From an uncultured Bacilli bacterium (GTDB lineage: Bacteria; Bacillota_I; Bacilli_A; RFN20; CAG-631): 57,322 nucleotides of DNA. How positions within the stretch are numbered: position 1 is the first letter of the stretch; every line of letters starts with the position of its first letter. Below the pieces are notes generated by a model. That model was not told the origin of the DNA. It made no database searches and worked only from the letters and a program-made list of their open reading frames with translations. Shown one piece after another: positions 33,506-41,941 of this stretch. Location: NCBI GenBank assembly GCA_947626825.1, contig CANQTM010000007.1, forward strand, positions 1 through 57,322. Direction: 5' to 3'. The position numbers were made by a program, and so were the translations under genes.

Positions 33506-34591
33506 CTACTTAAAAATATCATAGCCTTTATCTATTAATAACATATCGGCAATAACAAAAGCACACATTGCTCGAACAACAATATTCATTCTTCTTATAA
33601 TAGCAGGATCATGACGACCAACTATTATTATTTCATCATTAATTTTCTTTTGCATATCAATAGTCTTTTGTTTTTTATAAATTGATGGTGTTGGTTTAAC
33701 AGCCAAATTAAAAATAATTGGCATGCCATTACTAATACCACCATTAATTCCTCCATTATTATTGGTTTTAGTCATAACTTTATGATTTTTTATATAAAAT
33801 TCATCATTAACTTCACTAGCTTTTTTATTTGCAAAATTAAACCCTAAACCAAATTCAATTCCTTTGATTCCACCGATTGCAAATAATGCTTTAGATAATT
33901 CTCCTTCAAGTGATGAAAAAACAGGTTCGCCAAGTCCAACAGGAACATTATTAATAGCTACTTGAATAATTCCACCAATAGAATCATTGTGCAATTTAGC
34001 TTGATTTATAGCATCTTCCATTTTAGATCTAACATCACTAATAACAGGAAAATCTAATTCATTTACCATTAAAATTTCTTTATCAACATTATTAAAATTG
34101 ACATCTTTGATGTCTCCACATTGTAAAATATGAGTACCAATTTGAATATTTAATTTTTCTAATGCTTTTAAAACAATTGCTCCGCAAGCAACAATTGGTG
34201 TTGTTAATCTTCCAGAAAAATGACCACCACCACGATAATCAGCAAAGCCATGATATTTTTCAAATGCCACATAATCTGCATGTGATGGACGAGCTTTATT
34301 ATTATTTATTTCATAATCATTTGAATGAATATTTTTATTATCAATAACAATTGTTAAAGGACTGCCCGTAGTAAAATTATTAAAGACTCCACTTATAATT
34401 TTAAATGTATCATCTTCAATTCTTGTTGTTTCATTGTTATTATTTGGTCTTCTTTTTCTTAAACATTCTTTTATAAATTCAATATCAACTGGTATTCCTG
34501 AAGGTAAACCATCAATAGTAGCACCAATTTGTTCTTGGTGAGACTCACCAAATAAAGTTAAAGTTAAAATATTGCCTAAAACATTTCTCAT
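33506..34591 (-). CDS. aroC: Chorismate synthase
   Basis: The 361-residue FMN-dependent lyase turns EPSP into chorismate. The three family signatures are visible: TLFGESHQEQIGATIDGLP at the start, HADYVAFEKYHGFADYRGGG in the middle (with the FSGRLT segment after), and RHDPAIIRRMNIVVRAM near the end. NGGINGGISNGMPI is the NADPH/FMN-associated glycine region. The bifunctional (FMN-reducing) type is not obvious. The gene starts inside the aroB stop (four-base overlap) and has GGGAG upstream. Confidence 0.95.
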   Translation of the reverse strand: MRNVLGNILTLTLFGESHQEQIGATIDGLPSGIPVDIEFIKECLRKRRPNNNNETTRIEDDTFKIISGVFNNFTTGSPLTIVIDNKNIHSNDYEINNNKARPSHADYVAFEKYHGFADYRGGGHFSGRLTTPIVACGAIVLKALEKLNIQIGTHILQCGDIKDVNFNNVDKEILMVNELDFPVISDVRSKMEDAINQAKLHNDSIGGIIQVAINNVPVGLGEPVFSSLEGELSKALFAIGGIKGIEFGLGFNFANKKASEVNDEFYIKNHKVMTKTNNNGGINGGISNGMPIIFNLAVKPTPSIYKKQKTIDMQKKINDEIIIVGRHDPAIIRRMNIVVRAMCAFVIADMLLIDKGYDIFK

Positions 34592-35601
34592 GATGGAATT
34601 TCTCCCTTCAAATAATTTTTTAAATCAGATATTTTGATATTTCTTATTTCATATGTACCTATTTCTTTAACAAAAACTATATCAATTTTATTATCTATAG
34701 ATTTCTTATCAAGATAAATTAATTTTAATAATTTATCGATATCAAAATCAATTGTTGTTGGCAAATTATATTTTTTTAATATTTTAATAACTCTTTCTTT
34801 TAAATCATTTGGCATCATATAAAGCATACCAAGTCCTACACATTCACCATGTAATAAAGTCATATCAAAATAACTTTCTATAGCATGTCCAATCGTATGA
34901 CCAAAATTTAAAACTTTACGAATATTGTTTTCTTTTTCATCTTGTTCTACAATGTTTTTTTTAATTAATAAAGCTTTATAGATAATAAAATCTATATCGT
35001 AAAATAAATCTTCACTTTTTTCAATTATTTCAAAAAGAGAACTATCACAAGTTAAAGCCATTTTTATAACTTCAACTAACCCTGCATGTAATTGTCTTAT
35101 ATCTAATGTTTTTAAAGTGTTTGGATCAATTAGAACCATATTAGCTGGTTTAAAGGCTCCAATAATATTTTTATAATTATGAAAATCAATTGCTGTTTTA
35201 CCACCAATCGATGAATCAACTTGCGCTAATAATGATGTTGGAATATTATAAAATGTGATTCCTCGCATATAAGTTGCGCTAATAAATCCACTTAAATCTC
35301 CAACAACACCACCACCAAGAGCAACAATCGCATCTTTTCTTGAAAAATGATGAGACATCATAAAAGAAATAATTTTTTGATAATTGGTTATATTTTTACT
35401 TTTTTCACCAGCAGTGATTAAATAAACAAAAGGATTTAAACATTGTTTTTTAATAATTTCAAGATAGGTATTTGGAATATTATCATCGCTAATTATTAAC
35501 ACTTTACAATTTAAATTTAAATATTCTTTTGCTTTATATAAAATATCTTTTTCTAAAACAATTTGATAATTTAGAATGCTACTTTTAATAGGTATAATCA
35601 T
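34588..35601 (-). CDS. aroB: 3-dehydroquinate synthase
   Basis: The 337-residue enzyme cyclises DAHP to 3-dehydroquinate using NAD+ and a divalent metal. Motifs: AGEKSKN, VALGGGVVGDLSGFISATYM, IPTSLLAQVDSSIGGKTAID (with the rest NYKNIIG), AGLVEVIKMALTCD, and KVLNFGHTIGHAIE plus LHGECVGLGM with metal-binding His residues. The start is ATG 35601, with AAAGGAT eight bases upstream; an upstream GTG (35637) lies inside pheA. It abuts pheA and overlaps aroC. Confidence 0.94.
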   Translation of the reverse strand: MIIPIKSSILNYQIVLEKDILYKAKEYLNLNCKVLIISDDNIPNTYLEIIKKQCLNPFVYLITAGEKSKNITNYQKIISFMMSHHFSRKDAIVALGGGVVGDLSGFISATYMRGITFYNIPTSLLAQVDSSIGGKTAIDFHNYKNIIGAFKPANMVLIDPNTLKTLDIRQLHAGLVEVIKMALTCDSSLFEIIEKSEDLFYDIDFIIYKALLIKKNIVEQDEKENNIRKVLNFGHTIGHAIESYFDMTLLHGECVGLGMLYMMPNDLKERVIKILKKYNLPTTIDFDIDKLLKLIYLDKKSIDNKIDIVFVKEIGTYEIRNIKISDLKNYLKGEIPS

Positions 35602-35602
35602 A

Positions 35603-36703
35603 TTATTTATCCTTTGAATATAAATTATAAGTACCAACTATTTTTAGGCAATCGCAAACGCTTTTTAATTCTAAAAGCATATCTTTGCCATCTTGTGAAT
35701 TAATATCTCCTTCAAGCTCTACAAAAAAATAATAATTCCAAATTAATTCTTTCATTGGCCTACTTCTTAAAGTACGCATATTAAATCCGTGAGCACCTAT
35801 AATATTTAATGTTTTTGCTAAGGCACCAGCTTCATTAACAACAGTAAAAACTAAAATAAAATGTTGTCCCATTTGATTTGATGATTCATTCAAATTTAAA
35901 TTTCTTGTAAATACAGCAAATCTTGTAGTATTATTGTGACTTTCATTAATGTTATTTGCTAATATTTCTAAATCATATAATTTTGCTACATCTTGACTAG
36001 CAATTACGGCTATTGATGAATCATTTAATGATGCTAAATCTTTTGCTGCTAAAGCTGTATTTGGATATTCTAAAGTTTTAAAATTATGATCTTGTATATA
36101 TTTATGGCATTGTGCTAAAGCTTGTGGGTGACTCATTACTGTTTTAATTTGATTAAGATTGCTACCTTTTAAACCAATTAAATTATGCACTATTTCCACA
36201 TTAATAACATTATTAATGTAAAGTGACCCTTGAAATAACAAATCCATTACTTCACCAACATCACCAGCATAACTATTTTCTAAAGGTAAAACACAAGCAT
36301 TGCATTCTCCAGTTACAACTGCATTATATGCCATAGTAAAACTTGGATAAGAAATTAATTTTTGACTTTCAAACAATTTTTTGCTTGCAATATATGCAAA
36401 TGCTCCTTCAACACCACAATAAGCAATTTTAAGTCCTTCTAATAAGTCATTTTGATATTTTTTTGATATATCAATGACATCTTTTAAATAATTAACATAA
36501 TATTCTTTTATTTCTTTATCATTAATATAATTGATATTTTTGGCAATAATTTCTTGTTCCCTTTTACCATCAAAAACAGGCAAAGAATTTTCTTTTTTAT
36601 ATAAAGCAACTTCTTTAACATTTTGCATTCTTTCTTCAAATAATTTAGCCATTTGTTCGTCGATAGCATTAATGTTATTTCTTAATTCTTTGATATCTTT
36701 CAT
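35603..36703 (-). CDS. pheA: Bifunctional chorismate mutase / prephenate dehydratase (P-protein)
   Basis: The 366-residue protein leads from chorismate to phenylpyruvate. Residues 1-about 90 are an AroQ-type chorismate mutase (LRNNINAIDEQMAKLFEERM, YKKENSLPVFDGKREQEII). About 92-270 are prephenate dehydratase (IAYCGVEGAFAYIASKKLF, CNACVLPLENSYAGDVGEV, MSHPQALAQCHKYI, NNTTRFAVFTR with the family TRF). About 275-366 is the ACT domain (GALAKTLNIIGAHGFNMRTL, ELIWNYYFFVELEGD) that senses phenylalanine. ESRP, the usual Phe-site motif, appears here as RSRPMKE. Ribosome site AAAAGGAGT. It overlaps the start region of aroB. Confidence 0.95.
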   Translation of the reverse strand: MKDIKELRNNINAIDEQMAKLFEERMQNVKEVALYKKENSLPVFDGKREQEIIAKNINYINDKEIKEYYVNYLKDVIDISKKYQNDLLEGLKIAYCGVEGAFAYIASKKLFESQKLISYPSFTMAYNAVVTGECNACVLPLENSYAGDVGEVMDLLFQGSLYINNVINVEIVHNLIGLKGSNLNQIKTVMSHPQALAQCHKYIQDHNFKTLEYPNTALAAKDLASLNDSSIAVIASQDVAKLYDLEILANNINESHNNTTRFAVFTRNLNLNESSNQMGQHFILVFTVVNEAGALAKTLNIIGAHGFNMRTLRSRPMKELIWNYYFFVELEGDINSQDGKDMLLELKSVCDCLKIVGTYNLYSKDK

Positions 36704-36708
36704 AAAAA

Positions 36709-37902
36709 TTAACTCCTTTTTTGGTAATATTCTTTCAATTTTTTAAAAGCAGGTAAAGAATTTATTATTTGCTTAGTTGTCACACAATAAGAAATTCTTA
36801 CGAATCCTTTTTGACCAAATGAATCACTTGGAACTAATAACAAATTAAATTTTTTTGCATTATTAGCAAATAAATTTGCATCTTCTTCTAAAGCTTTGAC
36901 ATATAAATAAAAGGCACCATCTGGATATATTGCTTGATAACCCATTTTTATTAAAGCGTTATATAACAAATCTTTATTTTCTTTATATGTACTTAAATCA
37001 GCAACATAATTAACACAAATTGGTAAAATATATTGAAAAAGTGTTGTTAAACATATAAAGCCTAATGAACGACCTGCTCCGCAAATGGCTTGATAAATTA
37101 CATTTTTATTATGGCATGAATTACTAACTAATAAATATCCTACTCTTTCTCCTGGCAATGAAAGTGATTTAGAAAATGAATAACATACTAAACTATTATC
37201 ATAATAATTAGTGATAAATGGATATTTACAATCAATATAAATTAATTCACGATATGGTTCGTCTGATAATAAATAAATATCATGATGATATTCTTCTTGT
37301 TTTCTTTTTAATAAATTTGCTAATTTAATTATTACATCTTCTTTATATAAAACTCCTGTAGGATTATTTGGAGAATTAATAACTATAATTTTTGTTTTAG
37401 AATTAATTTTATTTTCTAAATCATTAAAATCAGGCAAACAAGTTTTTATATCTGAATTTGAAACAACCAATTTGCCATTAGCTTTTTCAACAAAAACTTT
37501 ATATTCAGGAAAAAAAGGAGCAATAACTATTACTTCATCATTTTTATTCAACAAAGCATTAAATGATATGGTTAAAGCAGCACTGGCACCAGAAGTCAAA
37601 TAAATTAAATCACTAGAAATGTTAGCATTATAAGTTTTATTAAGTTGTAAAGCAATGGCATCGCGAACATTTTTTAAACCATTGGCACTAGTATAACTAT
37701 GTAATGTTATTGGATCAATTGTATTAGTAAGTCTAATGATTTCTTGTTTAACTACTTCAGGACATGGAACACTTGGATTACCAATACTAAAATCAAAAAC
37801 ATTATCTTCACCAATTTGTTTTTTTAATTGTTGTCCATATTCATTTAATTCACGAATGATTGAGCCTTCCTGACCCAATTTTTTCATTTTGTTATTAATC
37901 AT
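36709..37902 (-). CDS. Aromatic/aspartate-type aminotransferase
   Basis: This 397-residue fold type I aminotransferase is the first gene of the aromatic operon. Motifs: FSIGNPSVPCP, SYTSANGLKNVRDAIA, NSPNNPTGVLY, SDEPYRELIY, and YSFSKSLSLPGERVGYL with the PLP Lys. A C-terminal GFVRISYCV holds the carboxylate Arg. Context indicates it converts phenylpyruvate and 4-hydroxyphenylpyruvate to Phe and Tyr, or prephenate to arogenate; the latter would need a prephenate-type active site that I cannot verify. The sequence resembles the AspB/PatA-like group. AGGAG precedes ATG by six bases. Confidence 0.88.
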   Translation of the reverse strand: MINNKMKKLGQEGSIIRELNEYGQQLKKQIGEDNVFDFSIGNPSVPCPEVVKQEIIRLTNTIDPITLHSYTSANGLKNVRDAIALQLNKTYNANISSDLIYLTSGASAALTISFNALLNKNDEVIVIAPFFPEYKVFVEKANGKLVVSNSDIKTCLPDFNDLENKINSKTKIIVINSPNNPTGVLYKEDVIIKLANLLKRKQEEYHHDIYLLSDEPYRELIYIDCKYPFITNYYDNSLVCYSFSKSLSLPGERVGYLLVSNSCHNKNVIYQAICGAGRSLGFICLTTLFQYILPICVNYVADLSTYKENKDLLYNALIKMGYQAIYPDGAFYLYVKALEEDANLFANNAKKFNLLLVPSDSFGQKGFVRISYCVTTKQIINSLPAFKKLKEYYQKRS

Positions 37903-37915
37903 AAATACTCCTAGT

Positions 37916-37938
37916 TTTTTTATCTTTTAGATAAAAAA
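37916..37938 (-). promoter_or_regulatory. AT-only hairpin before the aromatic operon
   Basis: TTTTTTATCT-TTT-AGATAAAAAA, a 10-3-10 inverted repeat directly in front of the first ribosome site of the aromatic operon, could affect translation or bind a regulator. No T-box, trp-type attenuator or TyrR-like box was found in the short leader. A clear promoter was not identified. Confidence 0.4.
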
Positions 37939-38031
37939 TTTAAATTACATTTATTATGTTAACACAAAAAAGTAAAAAAAAATAGTTAAAAACACTACTA
38001 AAAAAGATTTTATAGCCTTTTTTTACTATTT

Positions 38032-38060
38032 TTGACTTTTATAATTAAATATTGTATGAT
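38032..38060 (+). promoter_or_regulatory. Promoter of the YwaF-like gene
   Basis: TTGACT, 17 bases, TATGAT. The -10 box overlaps an earlier in-frame TTG (38052), showing that the real start is downstream at ATG 38094. Confidence 0.7.
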
Positions 38061-38093
38061 TTTAAAGAAAGTTTTAAAGGAAACGAAAATATT

Positions 38094-38888
38094 ATGAACT
38101 ATTTTTTCTCTCCAGAAGATTTTGATAATTATCCTCCTGTTGGCATGTTTACATTACCACATATTTTATTTGCTATTTTTTGCTTTCTAATGGTAGGATT
38201 ATTAATATTTTTATCAAGAAAAATGAGTGAAAAAAAATTAAATAAAATTACTAAAATATTTGCTTTTATTTTTTTGTTTTTAGAATTAATTAAAATAGGA
38301 TATAATTTTTATTATAAATATTTTGGAATTAATTCTTGGTTGCCATTAAATTTTTGTTCTATATTCATATATTCTTTATTTATAAGTGGCTTTGCAAAAA
38401 ATCCTTTAAAAAAATTAGGAGATGCTTTTTTGGTAGGTGCAGGCATAGTAAGTGGGACTGCCTTTTTAATTTTTCCAACAACATCTTTAATGCTACATCC
38501 ATTGTGGCATTATTTATCTTTATATAGTATGTTTTTCCATAGCTCAATGTTATATTTTGGCTTAATGTATGCCATTAAGAAAATATTTATTCCATCAATT
38601 AAAAATTATAAATTTTATTTTGCTTATTCTTTTTCATTTTGTTTAATTGCAATTTTAGTAAATCAAATGTATAAAAGTAATTTAATGTTTTTGCAAGCTC
38701 CATACAATTTACCGATAGAAATTGTAAATAAATTGTATGACTTTTCTCATTTTTTATATACTTTATTAATACTTTTTGTATATGTTAGCATATATTTTAT
38801 TGTATACTTTGTATATCTTATAATTTTAAAATATAAAAGAAATCATTATCAAAGTAAACGCAGTTTTAATAAAATAATATTAAAATGA
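38094..38888 (+). CDS. YwaF-like (TIGR02206-type) integral membrane protein
   Basis: The 264-residue protein has about seven membrane helices. The pattern of TIGR02206 (YwaF) proteins is visible: FTLPHILFAIFCFLM at the start, a central SWLPLNFCSIFIYSLFISGF with the conserved Leu-Pro-Leu and small residues, and LHPLWHYLSLYSMFFHSSML with paired His. The eukaryotic relative TMEM164 acts on plasmenyl-lipid synthesis, and bacterial members are uncharacterised, so function is open. The start at ATG 38094 follows AAAGGAAA and the promoter at 38032. It is monocistronic, divergent from the aromatic operon. Confidence 0.72.
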   Translation: MNYFFSPEDFDNYPPVGMFTLPHILFAIFCFLMVGLLIFLSRKMSEKKLNKITKIFAFIFLFLELIKIGYNFYYKYFGINSWLPLNFCSIFIYSLFISGFAKNPLKKLGDAFLVGAGIVSGTAFLIFPTTSLMLHPLWHYLSLYSMFFHSSMLYFGLMYAIKKIFIPSIKNYKFYFAYSFSFCLIAILVNQMYKSNLMFLQAPYNLPIEIVNKLYDFSHFLYTLLILFVYVSIYFIVYFVYLIILKYKRNHYQSKRSFNKIILK

Positions 38889-38930
38889 TTTTACTTTAGC
38901 ATTTTCATAGATAAAAAGATAAAAAAACTA

Positions 38931-38960
38931 TTGCAATAAACTAACAAATTGTATTATAAT
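38931..38960 (+). promoter_or_regulatory. tRNA-Pro promoter
   Basis: TTGCAA, 18 bases, TATAAT, ending 17 bases before the mature tRNA 5' end. Confidence 0.65.
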
Positions 38961-38977
38961 AACTAAGCAAAATTACT

Positions 38978-39054
38978 CGGGACGTAGCACAGCTTGGTAG
39001 TGCATCTGGTTTGGGACCAGAGGGTCACAGGTTCGAATCCTGCCGTCCCGACCA
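38978..39054 (+). tRNA. tRNA-Pro (anticodon UGG), CCA encoded
   Basis: The 77-base sequence folds as a complete cloverleaf. The acceptor stem CGGGACG pairs with CGTCCCG, the D-loop holds AGCTTGGTAG, and the anticodon stem TCTGG/CCAGA carries the loop TTTGGGA with anticodon TGG. The T-arm is ACAGGTTCGAATCCTG. Discriminator A and an encoded CCA end the gene. The C1-G72 start pair and A73 fit proline recognition. Confidence 0.95.
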
Positions 39055-39066
39055 TGAAAAAAAATA

Positions 39067-39102
39067 TCGTTCTATTAATTGAAATAATAGAACGTTTTTT
39101 TT
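39067..39102 (+). terminator. Terminator after tRNA-Pro
   Basis: CGTTCTATT and AATAGAACG pair around AATTGAAAT, followed by eight T residues. The A-run on the other side can also serve the converging M6 protease gene. Confidence 0.85.
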
Positions 39103-39105
39103 GTT

Positions 39106-40464
39106 TTATAGTTCTTTTTTGTTAGTTATTAATAATGTTGCTTTTTTTTCATTTAAATCAACAACTTTAAATGAATATTGCAAATTAACATTATCAACAT
39201 ATTTAACATTTATTAATTCTTCATCTTTAGTGAATAAAGTATTATCACTTCTAGCCGTTGATGAAGATATATATGTTTTTCCATCTGATGTAGTTATTTG
39301 TGAAATCAATTTAACATTTGTTGTTGAATTGTTGTATTGCAATTGTCCATTTTTTCTAGTATTTGCAACAACATGTAAAACTCTAATGCCTGGTATTTTA
39401 AACATTTTTTCATATTCATTTAATCCAGTTGGCGTATAATATTCTAAAATAAAATATTCTTGCAAGATATTTGATGATTCGACAAAATCATTGCTAAGAA
39501 TTATATAATCTCCATTTTTTTGAAAAGCATCAAGTTCAATTTGCATGTTTTTTTTTGGATGAATATATTTTCCTTGATTCCAAGATAATAAAGCTTTTGT
39601 AAAAGCATTATGATCTCCTATAGTACCATCCATAATATCACCACTAGCTAAACCACCTTGAACGGCGCCACTATTTGAATTAGTGTCATAATAATCATCA
39701 ATACCAAACATATGAGCCGTTTCATGAATAAAAGTATTTGTTCTTATTTTATGGTTATATTGTGTAAAAAAATCATATCCTGCAAAAACGTAACTTTGAA
39801 CTTTCATATTATCAAATGTTATATTTTCATAACCATCAATACAAGAAAAATAATATGTAAAAGCCCACCATATTGCTTTTTGAAGAGTGAAATCAACTGG
39901 ATAATCATAAACAAGATAAATCCCATCAATATAGCCATCTGAATTACTATCAAATTTAGTAAAATCGATCTTATAATCTAAAGCATTTAAAACCTCTTTA
40001 ACAATTTCATTTGTTCCATAAACATAATTTGTATTAGTAAATTCTTCTGTATAATATTTAGCGTCGTGATTAAGTGTAATAATATCTTGCATTACAAAAT
40101 TTAAATGACATTTATTGTAGCTAGATATTTCATAATATTTTTTTACACTATACCATTCATCTTCTATTTGACCATCGAAATTAAAAGCTTTATCAATCAA
40201 ATCAACATCCATTGTGTTGTTAGAATCACTAAAATGAATAGGAACTAATAAAATATCAATATCACCTATTGTTGGCGTTAAACCATTTAAATCATTAATA
40301 GTATTTAAATTAACATTTGATATAATATTAGTGACTTCATTTACATTATCTCCATTAAAAGAAGAAGTACTACTATTGGACATAGCAGTACTTCCTTTAT
40401 TTTGATTACTACAACCAACTATAAATAAACTAGATATTAATATAGCTAATTTAAATTTTTTCAT
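39106..40464 (-). CDS. Lipoprotein with M6-type metallopeptidase domain
   Basis: The 452-residue precursor has a lipoprotein signal with lipobox IVGC (Cys18). Residues about 60-330 form an M6-like (immune inhibitor A) peptidase. FDSNSDGYIDGIYLVYDYP is the family-style DxDxDGxxD calcium motif, and IHETAHMFGIDDYYD contains the zinc site HETAH near 246-250 with the following GxxD. The C-terminal quarter is beta-rich. M6 enzymes degrade host or food proteins outside the cell; this one would be anchored to the membrane. Its start overlaps the stop of the preceding lipoprotein gene (ATGA). It is the third gene of the surface-protein cluster. Confidence 0.85.
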   Translation of the reverse strand: MKKFKLAILISSLFIVGCSNQNKGSTAMSNSSTSSFNGDNVNEVTNIISNVNLNTINDLNGLTPTIGDIDILLVPIHFSDSNNTMDVDLIDKAFNFDGQIEDEWYSVKKYYEISSYNKCHLNFVMQDIITLNHDAKYYTEEFTNTNYVYGTNEIVKEVLNALDYKIDFTKFDSNSDGYIDGIYLVYDYPVDFTLQKAIWWAFTYYFSCIDGYENITFDNMKVQSYVFAGYDFFTQYNHKIRTNTFIHETAHMFGIDDYYDTNSNSGAVQGGLASGDIMDGTIGDHNAFTKALLSWNQGKYIHPKKNMQIELDAFQKNGDYIILSNDFVESSNILQEYFILEYYTPTGLNEYEKMFKIPGIRVLHVVANTRKNGQLQYNNSTTNVKLISQITTSDGKTYISSSTARSDNTLFTKDEELINVKYVDNVNLQYSFKVVDLNEKKATLLITNKKEL

Positions 40465-41918
40465 GACAATGTAACACCATCTGGATAATCAATTTTTGTA
40501 GTACCAAGATTTGTAAATGTATAAGTCTTAACAAATGATGCAACAGTACCAGCATCATCAATTTGGGCAATCATACTAGTTTCAATTTTATCAATAACAA
40601 ACAAACCATCACCATTTTCTTTTAAATAAATTCTAAGACCAGCATAAGATTCTGTATAGAAGAATAATTGGCTAACATATTTTGCTTCAGTTTCAGCATC
40701 TTTTGCAGTAATATATCCTTTTTCTTCGTCATAAATGAAATCAGTAGGATTTAAACCATATAAACGAATTCTATCAATATAAATTTGTCCAACTAATGAT
40801 TCATATTCATCCATACCACTGCTTGCCACATTATATTGTCCAAGGCCATAATCATCATAGAATAAAACAGGAGCACTATTGCCGTTTTTTAATAAATAAT
40901 ATTTATGATACAATGATGGTGAAGATGGATCAGCATAACTATAGAAATAGTTGCCATTTTCAGCTTCAACATGGAAATCAAGATAATTTGATTGACTTAT
41001 TTCGCTATTAACCACAAGATTCCAACGAACATCAACTGTATAATTCATATTTGATTCATTTGTGAAACTAGGTACTAGTGCCGCAGATTGTTCGTTTGTT
41101 AAAGCTACACCAGTATATGTTTCTCTATCTTTAAAGAATGGACTATTTGGATCAACATATTCTATTGCATTCTTTGGTGCTTCAATTGAGCCTGCAACAA
41201 AGCCATGATTATCTAAAGTTACTGTATAATAATAAACAGATTCTTGATAAATAGATGTTGCTTTTACTTGACTAATATAGCCTTTATTTTCATCATCACT
41301 TGGAGTCCAACTTATTTCAATGCTTTCCCAATATTCATGAGCATTGTCTCCAAATATTAAACGACCGACTTCATCTTTAGCAATATCATTTTTAGGTTTG
41401 CAAACATGATTTTCTAAATCGAAAACCATGTTTTCTTCCCATTCAATACCATCAAGTTCAAAATAATCAATAAGTGAAACATAATTAAAATATTCTTCAT
41501 TATCTTCATCTAAATATTGATAATCTCCTGAACCTGAATCAATATAATAAATCATTTGGTTTTTTGTTTCATCATAAATGTAATAATCATTATATTTATT
41601 ACCATTTGCATCATATGATAACAACAAATTAATTCCATCATAAGAATATTCTGTTGTCCATTCACCTTGAAATTCTCGATTCGAAATAACAGCACAATTA
41701 TAAATAGCTGAAAAATCAAATTCTTCATCGCTTTCATATGTCAAAAACAATTCACTAACATCATCTATAGACTTAAAATTATCAACAACTTCAGATGAAG
41801 GAGAACTTGATTGATCAGTTGTATTGCTGTTACTAGTGCTATTACTATTATTTTTTTCACCACAACTTGCAAGTAATAAACTTAAAGTTAAAAATCCATA
41901 AATTGTTTTTTTATTCAT
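40461..41918 (-). CDS. Unknown lipoprotein with two similar halves
   Basis: The 485-residue precursor has a signal peptide with lipobox LASC and a Ser/Thr/Asn linker. The start is ATG 41918, with TGGAGGTAG directly upstream; an earlier in-frame start (41933) lacks a site. Two beta-rich blocks of about 210 residues follow. Each has an Asn/Tyr-rich YYIYD- or YYLLKN-type segment and a YISQV/YVSQL turn, so they look like a tandem repeat of one LolA/LppX-like fold. I cannot assign a family. The 23-base gap before it and the ATGA overlap with the M6 gene place it in an operon behind the subtilisin gene. Confidence 0.6.
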   Translation of the reverse strand: MNKKTIYGFLTLSLLLASCGEKNNSNSTSNSNTTDQSSSPSSEVVDNFKSIDDVSELFLTYESDEEFDFSAIYNCAVISNREFQGEWTTEYSYDGINLLLSYDANGNKYNDYYIYDETKNQMIYYIDSGSGDYQYLDEDNEEYFNYVSLIDYFELDGIEWEENMVFDLENHVCKPKNDIAKDEVGRLIFGDNAHEYWESIEISWTPSDDENKGYISQVKATSIYQESVYYYTVTLDNHGFVAGSIEAPKNAIEYVDPNSPFFKDRETYTGVALTNEQSAALVPSFTNESNMNYTVDVRWNLVVNSEISQSNYLDFHVEAENGNYFYSYADPSSPSLYHKYYLLKNGNSAPVLFYDDYGLGQYNVASSGMDEYESLVGQIYIDRIRLYGLNPTDFIYDEEKGYITAKDAETEAKYVSQLFFYTESYAGLRIYLKENGDGLFVIDKIETSMIAQIDDAGTVASFVKTYTFTNLGTTKIDYPDGVTLS

Positions 41919-41941
41919 TGTTACTACCTCCATTATTTTGG

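Noticed and set aside
38052-38093. Longer N-terminus of the YwaF-like protein from TTG 38052
   Set aside because: The TTG overlaps the -10 box of a good promoter and lacks a ribosome site; ATG 38094 has one.
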